From Neobacillus niacini (GTDB taxonomy: Bacteria > Bacillota > Bacilli > Bacillales > Cytobacillaceae): a DNA stretch of 64,000 nt. Every line of letters begins with the position of its first letter. Positions within the stretch are counted from its first letter, which is position 1. A model generated the notes under the pieces. That model was not told where the DNA came from. It saw only the letters and a list, made by a program, of their open reading frames with translations, and searched no databases. Below are positions 9,315-17,866 of this stretch, piece after piece. The stretch is taken from contig NZ_JAUSZN010000001.1 of NCBI RefSeq assembly GCF_030817595.1, positions 3,731,001 through 3,795,000 on the forward strand, in the 5' to 3' direction. The position numbers were made by a program, and so were the translations under genes.

Positions 9315-10202
9315 TTAAATTCCCTCGCTTTCAATTTTGTTAAGAATGTCTAAAAGTGCTTCATATTGAAGCTTGTAGCCGCCGGCACCATCCAGCCCTT
9401 TGTTGTCCTTAATAATCTCGGTCGCATCTTCAAGCTCTAAATCTTTTAGAGAATCAAAGAGAACGAGATGTGGCTCTAGAGTTAAAAAGCCTTTATAGCC
9501 GCTCTTTATAAACTGAGCTAGTAATTCAGGTATTTTTCCTTCGCCAGTTCCACAGACTACGTTTTGACTGTCTGATGTTACAGCATCCTTTATGTGTATA
9601 TAAACAATCTCATCTTTTAAGAGATCGTAACACTCTTGTGTGTCCTCACCGCACTGTACGAAATTAGCGAAGTCGAAAATCCCTTTAAAATAAGGAGAAC
9701 CAACTTCTGTTAAAATCTCATGACAGCGTCTTCCGATATCACCAAAGATATCCTTTTCATTTTCATGCAGCAAAATTACATTGTATTTTTCCGCGATTGC
9801 TGCATATTCTTTCAACTTGCTGACAACTTGACTGCGGTATTGATCTGGATCCTCACCCTTAGGGATATAGAAGCTGAAAATCCGCATATATTTACAATCG
9901 AGCAAGTTGCTAATTTGGCAAAGCGTGTCCAGCATAAGCTTTTGTTTGGCAAAGCCTTCCTCATCATTAATGAATACTTTACCAATTGGTGACCCGATGG
10001 AAGAAACACCAATTCCGGCCTTTTGCAGTCTAGGCTGTACTGTTTCTTTGATTTCATCAACCGTAAAATCTCCAATATTCTTTCCATCAATGCCGCGTAA
10101 CGAAATATATTTCATTCCTAAATTAGATACAACTTCTAACTGTGTATCAAAGTCAGATGAGATTTCATCTGAAAATCCTGAAATCAATAAATCTTGCTTC
10201 AT
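9315..10202 (-). CDS. Sugar phosphate isomerase/epimerase-like TIM barrel (2)
   Basis: A 295-aa TIM barrel of the xylose-isomerase-like superfamily; metal-site motifs include ILLHENEKDIFGD near 150, FDFANF near 180 and VYIHIKDA near 200. Its start overlaps the araC-like stop by 4 bp (translational coupling) with AAGGAGG upstream. Different subfamily from the other TIM barrel in the operon, consistent with consecutive steps rather than redundancy. Precise reaction unknown. Confidence 0.8.
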   Translation of the reverse strand: MKQDLLISGFSDEISSDFDTQLEVVSNLGMKYISLRGIDGKNIGDFTVDEIKETVQPRLQKAGIGVSSIGSPIGKVFINDEEGFAKQKLMLDTLCQISNLLDCKYMRIFSFYIPKGEDPDQYRSQVVSKLKEYAAIAEKYNVILLHENEKDIFGDIGRRCHEILTEVGSPYFKGIFDFANFVQCGEDTQECYDLLKDEIVYIHIKDAVTSDSQNVVCGTGEGKIPELLAQFIKSGYKGFLTLEPHLVLFDSLKDLELEDATEIIKDNKGLDGAGGYKLQYEALLDILNKIESEGI

Positions 10203-11137
10203 TTATTCTTTTCCTCCTTATTCCTAGGAATATGGCTACTGAGTTTCGTTTTACGATATTGTGAAGGTGTGGTGCCAACCTTCTCTTTAAAAAAACGGCT
10301 GAAATGTGCAACGCTTTCAAATCCTGTTGAGCGAGCCACATCCGTTAGTGATTGATCTGGCTCCATTTCCAACAAATACTTCACCTGATTCAGCCGGCAA
10401 GCCATAACATATTCCATGACCGTAAAGCCAGTGACTTCTTTAAAAATATGAGAAGCATAATACTTACTCAAACTTAACTCTTCTGCAATTCTGTCTAAAC
10501 TGACTTTTTCTGCATAATGATCATTAATCCATGAGGCTATAGACTCAGCATGAAGTTCCTTTTCTGACCTTTTACTCGTCACTTGAGACAATTCTTTTTG
10601 ACTCATTTTATAAATTCCCATCAATAATTGAATCAGCTCAAGTTTTATTTCTGCTTCCAGAAACTCATTTTTCTTACCTGTCCTCTGCATTTCTTCATCA
10701 ATATGAGTAAGAGACTGGGCTATTTCCTTTATCCTGCCATCCACAAATTGTCCAAATTCATCGTAGCCTGTACGAAGAAAGCAATTATGAAGTTTTTTGA
10801 ACGGATCCAACAAATTAGGAATTCCAAGTCCAATTAATGATTCCTGCAGCCATAAGGGTGAAAAATGAAGCATACTTCTTGTATACGTACTGTCTGTTCC
10901 TGGATTGGCTTTGTGCAAAGTCATCCCGTCTAACAGGATAATATCCCCCGGTTGCAGTTCGTAAATCCGATTGTTAATTAAATACTTACAATCTCCTGAG
11001 TGAAAAAAATAGATTTCATATTCTTGGTGTGAGTGAAAATTAAAGTTATAAAAGTCCACACCTTGAACTCGGTAGTGACCGTATATCCACTCATCCATTA
11101 TTCTTTTTCTCAATGAAGAGCTTGTTAACTTTTCCAC
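10199..11137 (-). CDS. AraC-family regulator with cupin sensor domain
   Basis: About 312 aa: N-terminal AraC-type cupin (HSHQEYEIYFFHSG, GDIILLDG) and two C-terminal helix-turn-helix motifs ending in the family signature (VARSTGFESVAHFSRFFKE). An upstream ATG at 11170 would add 11 residues but lacks a ribosome site, whereas AAGGGTG precedes the GTG at 11137, so that start is preferred. It heads an operon of two TIM barrels and two Gfo/Idh enzymes and is probably their sugar-responsive activator. A TAGTTTGTTAAC half-site related to the ROK operators lies just upstream (11174-11185). Confidence 0.82.
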   Translation of the reverse strand: MEKLTSSSLRKRIMDEWIYGHYRVQGVDFYNFNFHSHQEYEIYFFHSGDCKYLINNRIYELQPGDIILLDGMTLHKANPGTDSTYTRSMLHFSPLWLQESLIGLGIPNLLDPFKKLHNCFLRTGYDEFGQFVDGRIKEIAQSLTHIDEEMQRTGKKNEFLEAEIKLELIQLLMGIYKMSQKELSQVTSKRSEKELHAESIASWINDHYAEKVSLDRIAEELSLSKYYASHIFKEVTGFTVMEYVMACRLNQVKYLLEMEPDQSLTDVARSTGFESVAHFSRFFKEKVGTTPSQYRKTKLSSHIPRNKEEKNK

Positions 11138-11297
11138 TGCTTTCACACCCTTAGTAGTAAGCGTTAACATAATAGTTTGTTAACTGAACATATTTATATT
11201 ATATTGCAGATAGATACAAAAAACATTCTCTAAAAATGCTCAATAAGAGCTATTATTTGACTGATATTGCTTTTTTATCACGGATTTTAGACAAATA

Positions 11298-11345
11298 AAA
11301 AAAGGAGACAATTACAGCGTTTAGGGCTAGTTTTTGTCTCCTTTT
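11298..11345 (-). terminator. Terminator of gnd
   Basis: AAAGGAGACAA pairs with TTGTCTCCTTT around a 22-nt loop, with T runs on the minus-strand side, 35 bp beyond the gnd stop codon. Confidence 0.8.
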
Positions 11346-11379
11346 AAAGTTAGTTCATAAATGTTTAGTTATGAAACCC

Positions 11380-12792
11380 TTATTCCATCCAATTTGTGTG
11401 GAATACTCCTTCTTTATCAATACGTTGATACGTATGTGCTCCAAAATAGTCACGTTGTGCTTGAAGCAGATTCGCTGGAAGTGTTTCAGTGCGGTAGCTG
11501 TCATAGTAAGCAATGGCACTAGCAAATGACGGAACTGGGATTCCACGTTCAATTGCTACAGCAAGAACTTTACGTAATGGCTGCTGATAATTTTCAACGA
11601 TTTCTTTAAAATATGGATCTAATAATAAGTTTCTTAGTTCTGGATCGCGATCATATGCGTCTTTAATTTTTTGTAAGAATTGTGCACGAATGATACATCC
11701 GCCGCGGAAAATCATTGCGATATCGCCGTAACGAAGGTTCCAATCATATTCTTCAGACGCTGCACGCATTTGTGCAAAACCTTGTGCATAAGAAACGATC
11801 TTGCTCATATACAATGCTTTACGTACTGCTTCGATTAATTCTTCTTTATTGCCTTCAAACGCCTTTACTTCAGGTCCATTAAGAACCTTGCTTGCCTTAA
11901 TACGCTCATCCTTCATCGCAGAAATAAAGCGGGCAAATACGGATTCCGTGATAATTGGAAGTGGAACACCTAAGTCTAATGCATTTTGGCTTGTCCATTT
12001 TCCTGTACCCTTTTGACCAGCAGTATCAAGAATCAAGTCAACCATTGGCTTGCCAGTTTCTTCGTCCACTTTTGTAAAGATATCTGCAGTGATTTCAATT
12101 AAATAGCTGTCTAATTCGCCTTTGTTCCACTCAGCAAAGACCTCGTGAAGCTCTTTCGCATCTAAACCAAGTACATTTTTCATAATAAAGTAAGCTTCAC
12201 AGATTAATTGCATATCTCCATATTCGATTCCGTTATGAACCATTTTCACATAGTGACCTGCACCATTTGGTCCAATATACGTACAACAAGGGTCTCCTTC
12301 AACTTTAGCAGAGATCGCCTCAAGGATTGGCTGAACAAGCTCATAAGCTTCTTTTTTACCGCCAGGCATGATAGAAGGACCTTTTAACGCGCCTTCTTCT
12401 CCACCAGATACACCTGTTCCAATGAAATGGAATCCAGCTGTTTCTAGTTCCTTGTTACGTCTAATTGTATCCTGGAAGAATGTATTTCCTCCATCGATTA
12501 GGATATCGCCTTCTTCAAGAAATGGCTTTAAAGAGTCGATAGTTGCATCTGTAGCCGTACCTGCTTTAACCATTAATAAAATTTTGCGAGGTTTTTCTAA
12601 AGAATTAACGAATTCTTCAACTGTACGTGCACCAACAAAGTTCTTTCCTTCTGCTTCGTTCTTTAAAAACTCTTCTGTTTTGTCATAAGAACGGTTGAAA
12701 ACAGCAACAGAGTAACCGCGGCTTTCAATATTTAAAGCAAGGTTCTTACCCATGACTGCCAATCCTACGACACCAATTTGTTGTTTAGACAT
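11380..12792 (-). CDS. gnd: 6-phosphogluconate dehydrogenase, decarboxylating
   Basis: 470 aa, full family length. Rossmann [18 protein letters not shown] for NADP binding, [19 protein letters not shown] with the substrate loop near 125-140, catalytic [10 protein letters not shown] near 180, and the family signature [14 protein letters not shown] near 250. Converts 6-phosphogluconate to ribulose 5-phosphate and CO2. ATG at 12792 follows GGAGAAAGAGGG. Lying downstream of uxaC, in an island with a possible gluconate-forming epimerase, it would be the entry of uronate carbon into the pentose phosphate pathway (inference). A small hairpin at 12855-12875 lies in its leader. Confidence 0.95.
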   Translation of the reverse strand: MSKQQIGVVGLAVMGKNLALNIESRGYSVAVFNRSYDKTEEFLKNEAEGKNFVGARTVEEFVNSLEKPRKILLMVKAGTATDATIDSLKPFLEEGDILIDGGNTFFQDTIRRNKELETAGFHFIGTGVSGGEEGALKGPSIMPGGKKEAYELVQPILEAISAKVEGDPCCTYIGPNGAGHYVKMVHNGIEYGDMQLICEAYFIMKNVLGLDAKELHEVFAEWNKGELDSYLIEITADIFTKVDEETGKPMVDLILDTAGQKGTGKWTSQNALDLGVPLPIITESVFARFISAMKDERIKASKVLNGPEVKAFEGNKEELIEAVRKALYMSKIVSYAQGFAQMRAASEEYDWNLRYGDIAMIFRGGCIIRAQFLQKIKDAYDRDPELRNLLLDPYFKEIVENYQQPLRKVLAVAIERGIPVPSFASAIAYYDSYRTETLPANLLQAQRDYFGAHTYQRIDKEGVFHTNWME

Positions 12793-12993
12793 TCTTTTCC
12801 CTCTTTCTCCTTAATCTAATTAGTACTATTTACTTTATTCCTTAGTTGAAGTCTGGAGTTGCCGTCCGGCACTCCTATACTCATACCATCCATAATAACG
12901 ATTAATAAATAGAACATCAATTATTTCGGCTAATTTGTGATGCTTATCTTACTCAAATAAATCGAAATAACATACTATTCAATGTTTTAAAGG

Positions 12994-13021
12994 AGGGGAA
13001 GCCATTTTGAATGGCGCCCCT
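12994..13021 (-). terminator. Terminator-like hairpin after uxaC
   Basis: AGGGG..GCCATT pairs with AATGGC..CCCCT; only a weak T tract follows on the minus strand, so partial read-through into gnd is possible. Confidence 0.4.
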
Positions 13022-13036
13022 GATCCAACTTAATTG

Positions 13037-14440
13037 CTAGCGTTGTAAAAAGTATTTTTCGGCGTTATTGTAGCCAATATTTCTAACCATTTGTTCAAGG
13101 AATTCCATATCATTAGGCACTAGTCCTCTATCTGCCCAATCACCCAATAGGTTGCAAAGAATACGGCGGAAGTATTCATGACGTGCATAAGAAAGGAAAC
13201 TGCGTGAATCTGTCAGCATTCCAATAAAATGACTCAACAGACCTACGTTGGCAAGATCCTTCATTTGTCTTTCCATTCCATCGATATGATCGTTAAACCA
13301 CCAGCCAGAACCAAACTGAATTTTACCTGGAACACCTTCTTCATAGAAGTTCCCCATCATACCAGCTAGAACTGGATTATCTTTAGGGTTAAGATTAAAC
13401 AATACTGTTCTTGGTAAAGCATTTTGCTGCTCCAAGGTGTCAAGGAATTTAGATACACCTTCAGCGAAATTGGCTTCACCTACTGAATCAAAGCCTGTGT
13501 CTGGACCAATAAGCTCTTTCATTTTTGTATTGTTATTTCTTAATGCACCCATATGAAGCTGCATGACCCACTGTTTTCCAGCATACATTTTTCCAAGTTC
13601 TGTTAATAGGAACCAACGATATGCAATCAGTTCCTCATTAGAAAGCTGCTCACCGTTTAAGCCTTTTTTGAAAATAACTTCAATTTCTTCTTTTGTTGTT
13701 TCTACATATTCCATTTTTTGAATATCATGGTCAGACGCACGACCGCCATTTTCGTGGAAGAAATCAACACGCTGCTGAAGTGCATTCAAGAAACCGTCGA
13801 GTGAATCTACTTTAATTCCAGAAACCTCTTCTAATTTCCGGGTCCAGCCGGCAAATGCAGGACGCTCAATGAAAAGAGCTCCATCCGGACGGAATGTTGG
13901 TGCGATAATAGGAGCAAAGGTTTCGTCATTCTTTAATAAACGATGGTATTCTAATGTTGAATTAGGATCATCCGTTGTTCCAATAAATTTCACGTTTGAT
14001 TTCGCAATAAACGCTCTTGCTGTGTAATCTGATGTTTTTAGCTTTTCATTACATTCATCGTAAATTTCCCGTGCAGTTGATGGGCTTAATAATTTTTCAA
14101 TGCCAAAGAACATTTTCAACTCCATGTGAGTCCAATGATAAAGCGGGTTGCCCATTAGGTTTGGCACCGTTTCAGCCCAGGCAGCGAATTTCTCCCAATC
14201 TGTTGCATCACCGGTAATGTATTTTTCAGCAATACCGTTCATACGCATCGTACGCCACTTGTAATGGTCTCCTCCTAGCCATAATTGAGTAATACTTTCA
14301 TATGACTTATTTTCCCAGACCTCTTGTGGATCTAAGTGACAGTGGAAGTCAAAAATCGGCAACCCCTGTGCTGCATTTTCAAATAAGTTTATGGATGTTT
14401 CTGTATCTAACAAGAAGTCTTTGTCTAAAAAGTTTTTCAT
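13037..14440 (-). CDS. uxaC: Glucuronate (uronate) isomerase
   Basis: 467 aa, amidohydrolase-like fold, with the hallmark FDFHCHLDP near residue 30 (metal-binding HxH), LWLGGDHYKWR near 55, NPLYHWTHMELK near 100 and GSGWWFNDH near 370. Interconverts D-glucuronate with D-fructuronate and D-galacturonate with D-tagaturonate. Start ATG at 14440 has GGAGGG upstream. Its promoter carries a full xylO-like operator shared with the divergent ROK gene 2. No uxuA, uxaA/B, kdgK or kdgA lies in the window, which prompts the epimerase-route hypothesis. Confidence 0.95.
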   Translation of the reverse strand: MKNFLDKDFLLDTETSINLFENAAQGLPIFDFHCHLDPQEVWENKSYESITQLWLGGDHYKWRTMRMNGIAEKYITGDATDWEKFAAWAETVPNLMGNPLYHWTHMELKMFFGIEKLLSPSTAREIYDECNEKLKTSDYTARAFIAKSNVKFIGTTDDPNSTLEYHRLLKNDETFAPIIAPTFRPDGALFIERPAFAGWTRKLEEVSGIKVDSLDGFLNALQQRVDFFHENGGRASDHDIQKMEYVETTKEEIEVIFKKGLNGEQLSNEELIAYRWFLLTELGKMYAGKQWVMQLHMGALRNNNTKMKELIGPDTGFDSVGEANFAEGVSKFLDTLEQQNALPRTVLFNLNPKDNPVLAGMMGNFYEEGVPGKIQFGSGWWFNDHIDGMERQMKDLANVGLLSHFIGMLTDSRSFLSYARHEYFRRILCNLLGDWADRGLVPNDMEFLEQMVRNIGYNNAEKYFLQR

Positions 14441-14468
14441 TCGATACCCTCCAGTTACTACTATTTTC

Positions 14469-14482
14469 TGTAAACCCTTACA
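14469..14482 (-). promoter_or_regulatory. cre-like motif, uxaC
   Basis: TGTAAACCCTTACA on the plus strand, nearly palindromic, between operator and start codon of uxaC. Confidence 0.45.
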
Positions 14483-14513
14483 AATTTATTAAATAATTTC
14501 ATGATATTTTTGT

Positions 14514-14538
14514 TTAATTTGTTTAGTAAACAAATTAA
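14514..14538. promoter_or_regulatory. xylO-like ROK operator (full 25-bp type), uxaC/ROK2
   Basis: Palindrome with core TTTGTTTAGTAAACAAA (14518-14534) and TTAA arms on both sides, matching the operator before the LarA-like gene. It lies directly downstream of the uxaC -10 and upstream of the divergent ROK gene. Confidence 0.75.
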
Positions 14539-14548
14539 TTACATTACT

Positions 14549-14577
14549 AACTTATCATGTTTAATTTGTTAAGTCAA
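14549..14577 (-). promoter_or_regulatory. Promoter of uxaC
   Basis: Minus-strand TTGACT (14572-14577), 17-bp spacer ending ATGA, TAAGTT (14549-14554). Confidence 0.7.
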
Positions 14578-14676
14578 TTGACAGTTTATATTTTTTTACT
14601 ATTCAACAGAGACCTATGTGAGATAACCTGTTATACTATTGTTATAGTAGAAAAGCGCTCGAAATGGAGGATACAG

Positions 14677-15867
14677 ATGATTACCGGTGACGCGTCATAT
14701 ATAAAAAAAATTAATCGCTCGATTATTTTAAGGGAGATTGTCAAAGAAGGGTTAATTTCTAGGGCAGATTTATCAAAAGTAACAGCTCTTACACGTGCAA
14801 CCATCTCAGCACAGGTTGCAGATTTAATCGACGAAGGGCTTATAATAGAAACACAGCTTGAGCATTATACAGTTGGAAGAAAACCTATTATGCTTTCCAT
14901 TAACAGTGAAGCAGGTTACGCTCTTGGCATTGACCTTGATTATGACCATATTTCTTTTACAGTTTCTGATCTTGCGGGAACTCCGATCCACTCCAAAAGG
15001 ATAGAAACAAAAACAACAGACTACAAAGAGATACTGAATCTTTTAGTTGAGCATATCAAAGTGTATAAATCTGAATACGCTTACAGCAAATATGGAATTA
15101 TCGGAATTGTTATTGCCATTCATGGTCTAGTTGGAAAAGATGAAACCATACACTATGTACCACGCTTACGGTGGAATAACATTACCCTTAAGAATGATAT
15201 TGAAAGACAAATCGATATTAACGTTTATATAGAAAACAATGCAAACCTAAGTGCTTTTGCTGAGCGCGTTTATGTGCATCATGAAACAGATAACTTATTA
15301 TCTGCTACTCTTTATTCCGGTATAGGTCTAGGAATGATGATGAACAACGAATTCTTTCGCGGACATGATGGGTTTGCCGGTGAAATCGGCCACATGATTG
15401 TAGTACCAAATGGAATTCAGTGCAATTGCGGGAATAAAGGCTGTTGGGAAAAATATGCTTCAGAAAGAGCTATTTTCAGGTATCTATCCGAAACAAAGCA
15501 AATGAATTCTGTGACATATGAGGATATCCAAAAATGGCTTAATGAAGGTGACGAAGAAGTAAATCAATTGATGGAACAATTTATTTACTACCTCTCAATT
15601 GGTTTAAATAATATGATCAATATGTACAATCCTGACGTGCTTGTGCTTGATAGCGAGCTCCTGCGTATGTACCCGAATTCTCTCGATAAAATAAGAGAAA
15701 ATTTGAATTCTTCGATTAGTCATTACCGTGCACTACAGATTTCTTCAATTGGTAGAAACTCTGCCGTCCTAGGTGCGTGTGCACTTGCAATTAAACATTT
15801 CTTAGAGGTTCCGATGTTGAATTTACAATTTAACCAATCAAATAAAAATGCAAGCGTTAACATATAG
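14677..15867 (+). CDS. ROK-family transcriptional repressor (XylR/NagC type), paralogue 2
   Basis: A 396-aa paralogue of the regulator at 3030 (MITGDASYIKKINRSI versus MLTGDASYIKKINRSI), with N-terminal winged HTH, GIGLGMMM and the CNCGNKGCWEKYASE zinc motif. The reading frame is open further upstream, but GGAGG 7-8 bp before the ATG at 14677 and the alignment with the paralogue fix the start. It is divergent from uxaC across a 25-bp xylO-like operator. The near-identical HTHs could bind the same operators with different effectors (inference). Confidence 0.85.
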   Translation: MITGDASYIKKINRSIILREIVKEGLISRADLSKVTALTRATISAQVADLIDEGLIIETQLEHYTVGRKPIMLSINSEAGYALGIDLDYDHISFTVSDLAGTPIHSKRIETKTTDYKEILNLLVEHIKVYKSEYAYSKYGIIGIVIAIHGLVGKDETIHYVPRLRWNNITLKNDIERQIDINVYIENNANLSAFAERVYVHHETDNLLSATLYSGIGLGMMMNNEFFRGHDGFAGEIGHMIVVPNGIQCNCGNKGCWEKYASERAIFRYLSETKQMNSVTYEDIQKWLNEGDEEVNQLMEQFIYYLSIGLNNMINMYNPDVLVLDSELLRMYPNSLDKIRENLNSSISHYRALQISSIGRNSAVLGACALAIKHFLEVPMLNLQFNQSNKNASVNI

Positions 15868-15887
15868 CATTCAGCTCATTACTTCTC

Positions 15888-15926
15888 AAAAGATCCCCTT
15901 TCACTATACGAAAGGGGATCTTTTTT
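15888..15926 (+). terminator. Bidirectional terminator between ROK2 and symporter 2
   Basis: AAAGATCCCCTTTC pairs with GAAAGGGGATCTTT, followed by six T on the plus strand and four on the minus strand. Confidence 0.85.
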
Positions 15927-16059
15927 ATATATTATCGCTTTCAGTTGTCTAAGCAAAAGAGACTCTCCTCTGCCCGCCAATGGCATTTAAAACAATAATG
16001 TTCAAAAAAAGATAAGATAGTTATGCAACAATGATAACAATCTTACCTCTAGTCAAATA

Positions 16060-17466
16060 TTAAGCTTTTCTTTTTGCAGCTAAATCCATTGCAAGTTGTG
16101 CAGTACGCTTTTTGTTTAATGGATATAAGAATACAATCATTAGGAACACGACACCAAGTGTAAGTGCAGGTACTAAAGTTGCAAGTGTATGAATTCCTTG
16201 CAGCGTTTCAGCTGATTGTGACTCGGCACCAGCATGGTAACCAACTGCCGCAATCGCAGCACCGCCAACACCACCGGCAACCGCTTGACCGATTTTACGT
16301 GCCATTGAGTAGATTGAGTAAACGGTACCATCTTCCCTGAGACCTGTTAAATACTCATGATAATCGATAACATCTGTAACAAACGCCCAAACAACAAGGT
16401 TAAACACACCATAACCAAACATAGCAACGGTTAATACACCGATAAATTGTGTTGCTGTTAAATTTGGGAGGAAATATAGAACTCCGTATACAAGCGCCGC
16501 GACTAATAATCCACCGGAAGCCACTTCTTTTTTACCAAATTTCTTAACCAATGGTTGAACAAATGGCATGGCGATAAATACAGCAATTGCTTGAAGAAGA
16601 CCTACTATACTTAATGCTTTAGCATTCGTGAAATAATCCTTAAATAAATAAACGTTAACTGTGCCAATTAACATAAAGACAATCATGAATACCAATGCAG
16701 CCACAAGGAACACCATTAATGGTTTGTTTTTCGTAAGCCCCTTCATGGTTTGGCCAAAATTGACTTTTTCCTTATTTGATTCATCTATGACGATACGTTC
16801 AACAGATAATTTATAACAAGCAAGATAACAAGCAAGTGCAAGCCCACCGAAAATTAATGCTGCGAGAATGAAGCGATTTGCATCCGGTTTATTATTAACG
16901 AATAAAATAATTGGTCCAACTACGTTAATAATTAAACCTGCCATTTGACCACCTAACGTTCTCCAGCTTGATAGGGAAGTACGTTCTACCGGATCACCTG
17001 TAATCACTGAAGCCATGGAGCCATAAGGAATATTAACAGTAGAATATAATGTTCCCCACACAATATATGTTACATATGCATAAGCTAGGTAAAACCCTTC
17101 AGACATGCCAGGTATCTTCACGAACATCAATATACCCATGATTACTAGTGGAAATGACATTCTTAAAATCCATGGTCTAAATTTTCCTTGAGCAGTTGCC
17201 TTTCTCGTATCAATGAAACGGCCCCATGTTACGTCGGCAAAAGCATCCCAAAGACGGGCAACCGTGAATAATAGTCCAACATGAGCAGGATTAATATGAA
17301 AAATATCCGTATAAAATACCATCAAGAATGAGGCGGCTAGGATAAAGAAGAAATCGTTTCCAAAGTCTCCAAACAAGTATCCTAATTTATCTTTAAAACC
17401 AAATGGACGTACTGTTTTCCCACCTGATTGTGGGGATTCTACTTTCTTTTGCAATGCTTGAGCCAT
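16060..17466 (-). CDS. GPH-family sugar:cation symporter 2
   Basis: A 468-aa carrier with about 12 TM segments and the GPH signature RLWDAFADVTWGRFIDTRK near residues 80-98. GGGAGGG positions the ATG at 17466; an in-frame GTG at 17484 would add six residues with no ribosome site. Tandem paralogue of the gene at 17867; the last ~120 residues are nearly identical between the two. Own promoter, operator and cre-like sites. Likely hexuronide, xyloside or other glycoside uptake; the substrate cannot be read from sequence. Confidence 0.85.
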   Translation of the reverse strand: MAQALQKKVESPQSGGKTVRPFGFKDKLGYLFGDFGNDFFFILAASFLMVFYTDIFHINPAHVGLLFTVARLWDAFADVTWGRFIDTRKATAQGKFRPWILRMSFPLVIMGILMFVKIPGMSEGFYLAYAYVTYIVWGTLYSTVNIPYGSMASVITGDPVERTSLSSWRTLGGQMAGLIINVVGPIILFVNNKPDANRFILAALIFGGLALACYLACYKLSVERIVIDESNKEKVNFGQTMKGLTKNKPLMVFLVAALVFMIVFMLIGTVNVYLFKDYFTNAKALSIVGLLQAIAVFIAMPFVQPLVKKFGKKEVASGGLLVAALVYGVLYFLPNLTATQFIGVLTVAMFGYGVFNLVVWAFVTDVIDYHEYLTGLREDGTVYSIYSMARKIGQAVAGGVGGAAIAAVGYHAGAESQSAETLQGIHTLATLVPALTLGVVFLMIVFLYPLNKKRTAQLAMDLAAKRKA

Positions 17467-17538
17467 TTCTTTACCCTCCCACAAAATATTCTAAAAAATC
17501 ATTTCTAAAATGGATAAAATTGCTTTGAAACTATTTTG

Positions 17539-17552
17539 TGTAACCCCTTACT
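17539..17552 (-). promoter_or_regulatory. cre-like motif, symporter 2
   Basis: TGTAACCCCTTACT on the plus strand, variant cre-like word as before uxaC. Confidence 0.4.
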
Positions 17553-17607
17553 AAATTAATCACAACAAAAGACTGACTTCTCGAGAGTGTTTTTTGGTTT
17601 TAATTAC

Positions 17608-17671
17608 TTTGTTTAATAAACTAACAAATTAATTACTCCATTAGAATATACCTATTTTTCCTATTCGTCAA
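17608..17671 (-). promoter_or_regulatory. Promoter and ROK operator of symporter 2
   Basis: Minus-strand TTGACG (17666-17671), 17-bp spacer, TATTCT (17643-17648), then palindrome TTTGTTTAATAAACTAA (17608-17624) followed by a second CAAATTAA arm 4 bp further out than in the 25-bp operators. The 400-bp gap to symporter 3 otherwise holds a cre-like site and a terminator. Confidence 0.7.
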
Positions 17672-17677
17672 TAATTT

Positions 17678-17691
17678 TGTAAGCGGTTGTA
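17678..17691. promoter_or_regulatory. cre-like site upstream of symporter 2 promoter
   Basis: TGTAAGCGGTTGTA retains the central CG of CcpA sites with mismatches in the right half. It lies just upstream of the -35; the same position is occupied in the symporter 3 promoter. Confidence 0.4.
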
Positions 17692-17824
17692 GTGGTAATG
17701 TTTTCTTCTCTTAGAAATGTAAGTTTGATTGAAAACAATAGTAGGTTTTCAGCGACTTCTATTTTTCACCCAATAAACAATTAATCCCCTTTAAGCAATA
17801 TGCAAAAAGGGGTTGCGAAAATAG

Positions 17825-17853
17825 AAAAAGGCAGCAAACAGTTGCTGCCTTTC
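17825..17853 (-). terminator. Terminator of symporter 3
   Basis: AAAGGCAGCAA pairs with TTGCTGCCTTT around a 4-nt loop, followed by T residues on the minus strand, 14 bp after the stop codon. Confidence 0.85.
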
Positions 17854-17866
17854 TTCAAAATATAAT

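Noticed and set aside
11174..11185. Full ROK operator at the AraC promoter
   Set aside because: Only one half-site matches; kept as a remark, not as an operator feature.
14557..14676. 40-residue N-terminal extension of ROK gene 2
   Set aside because: It covers the uxaC promoter region; GGAGG and alignment with ROK1 place the start at 14677.
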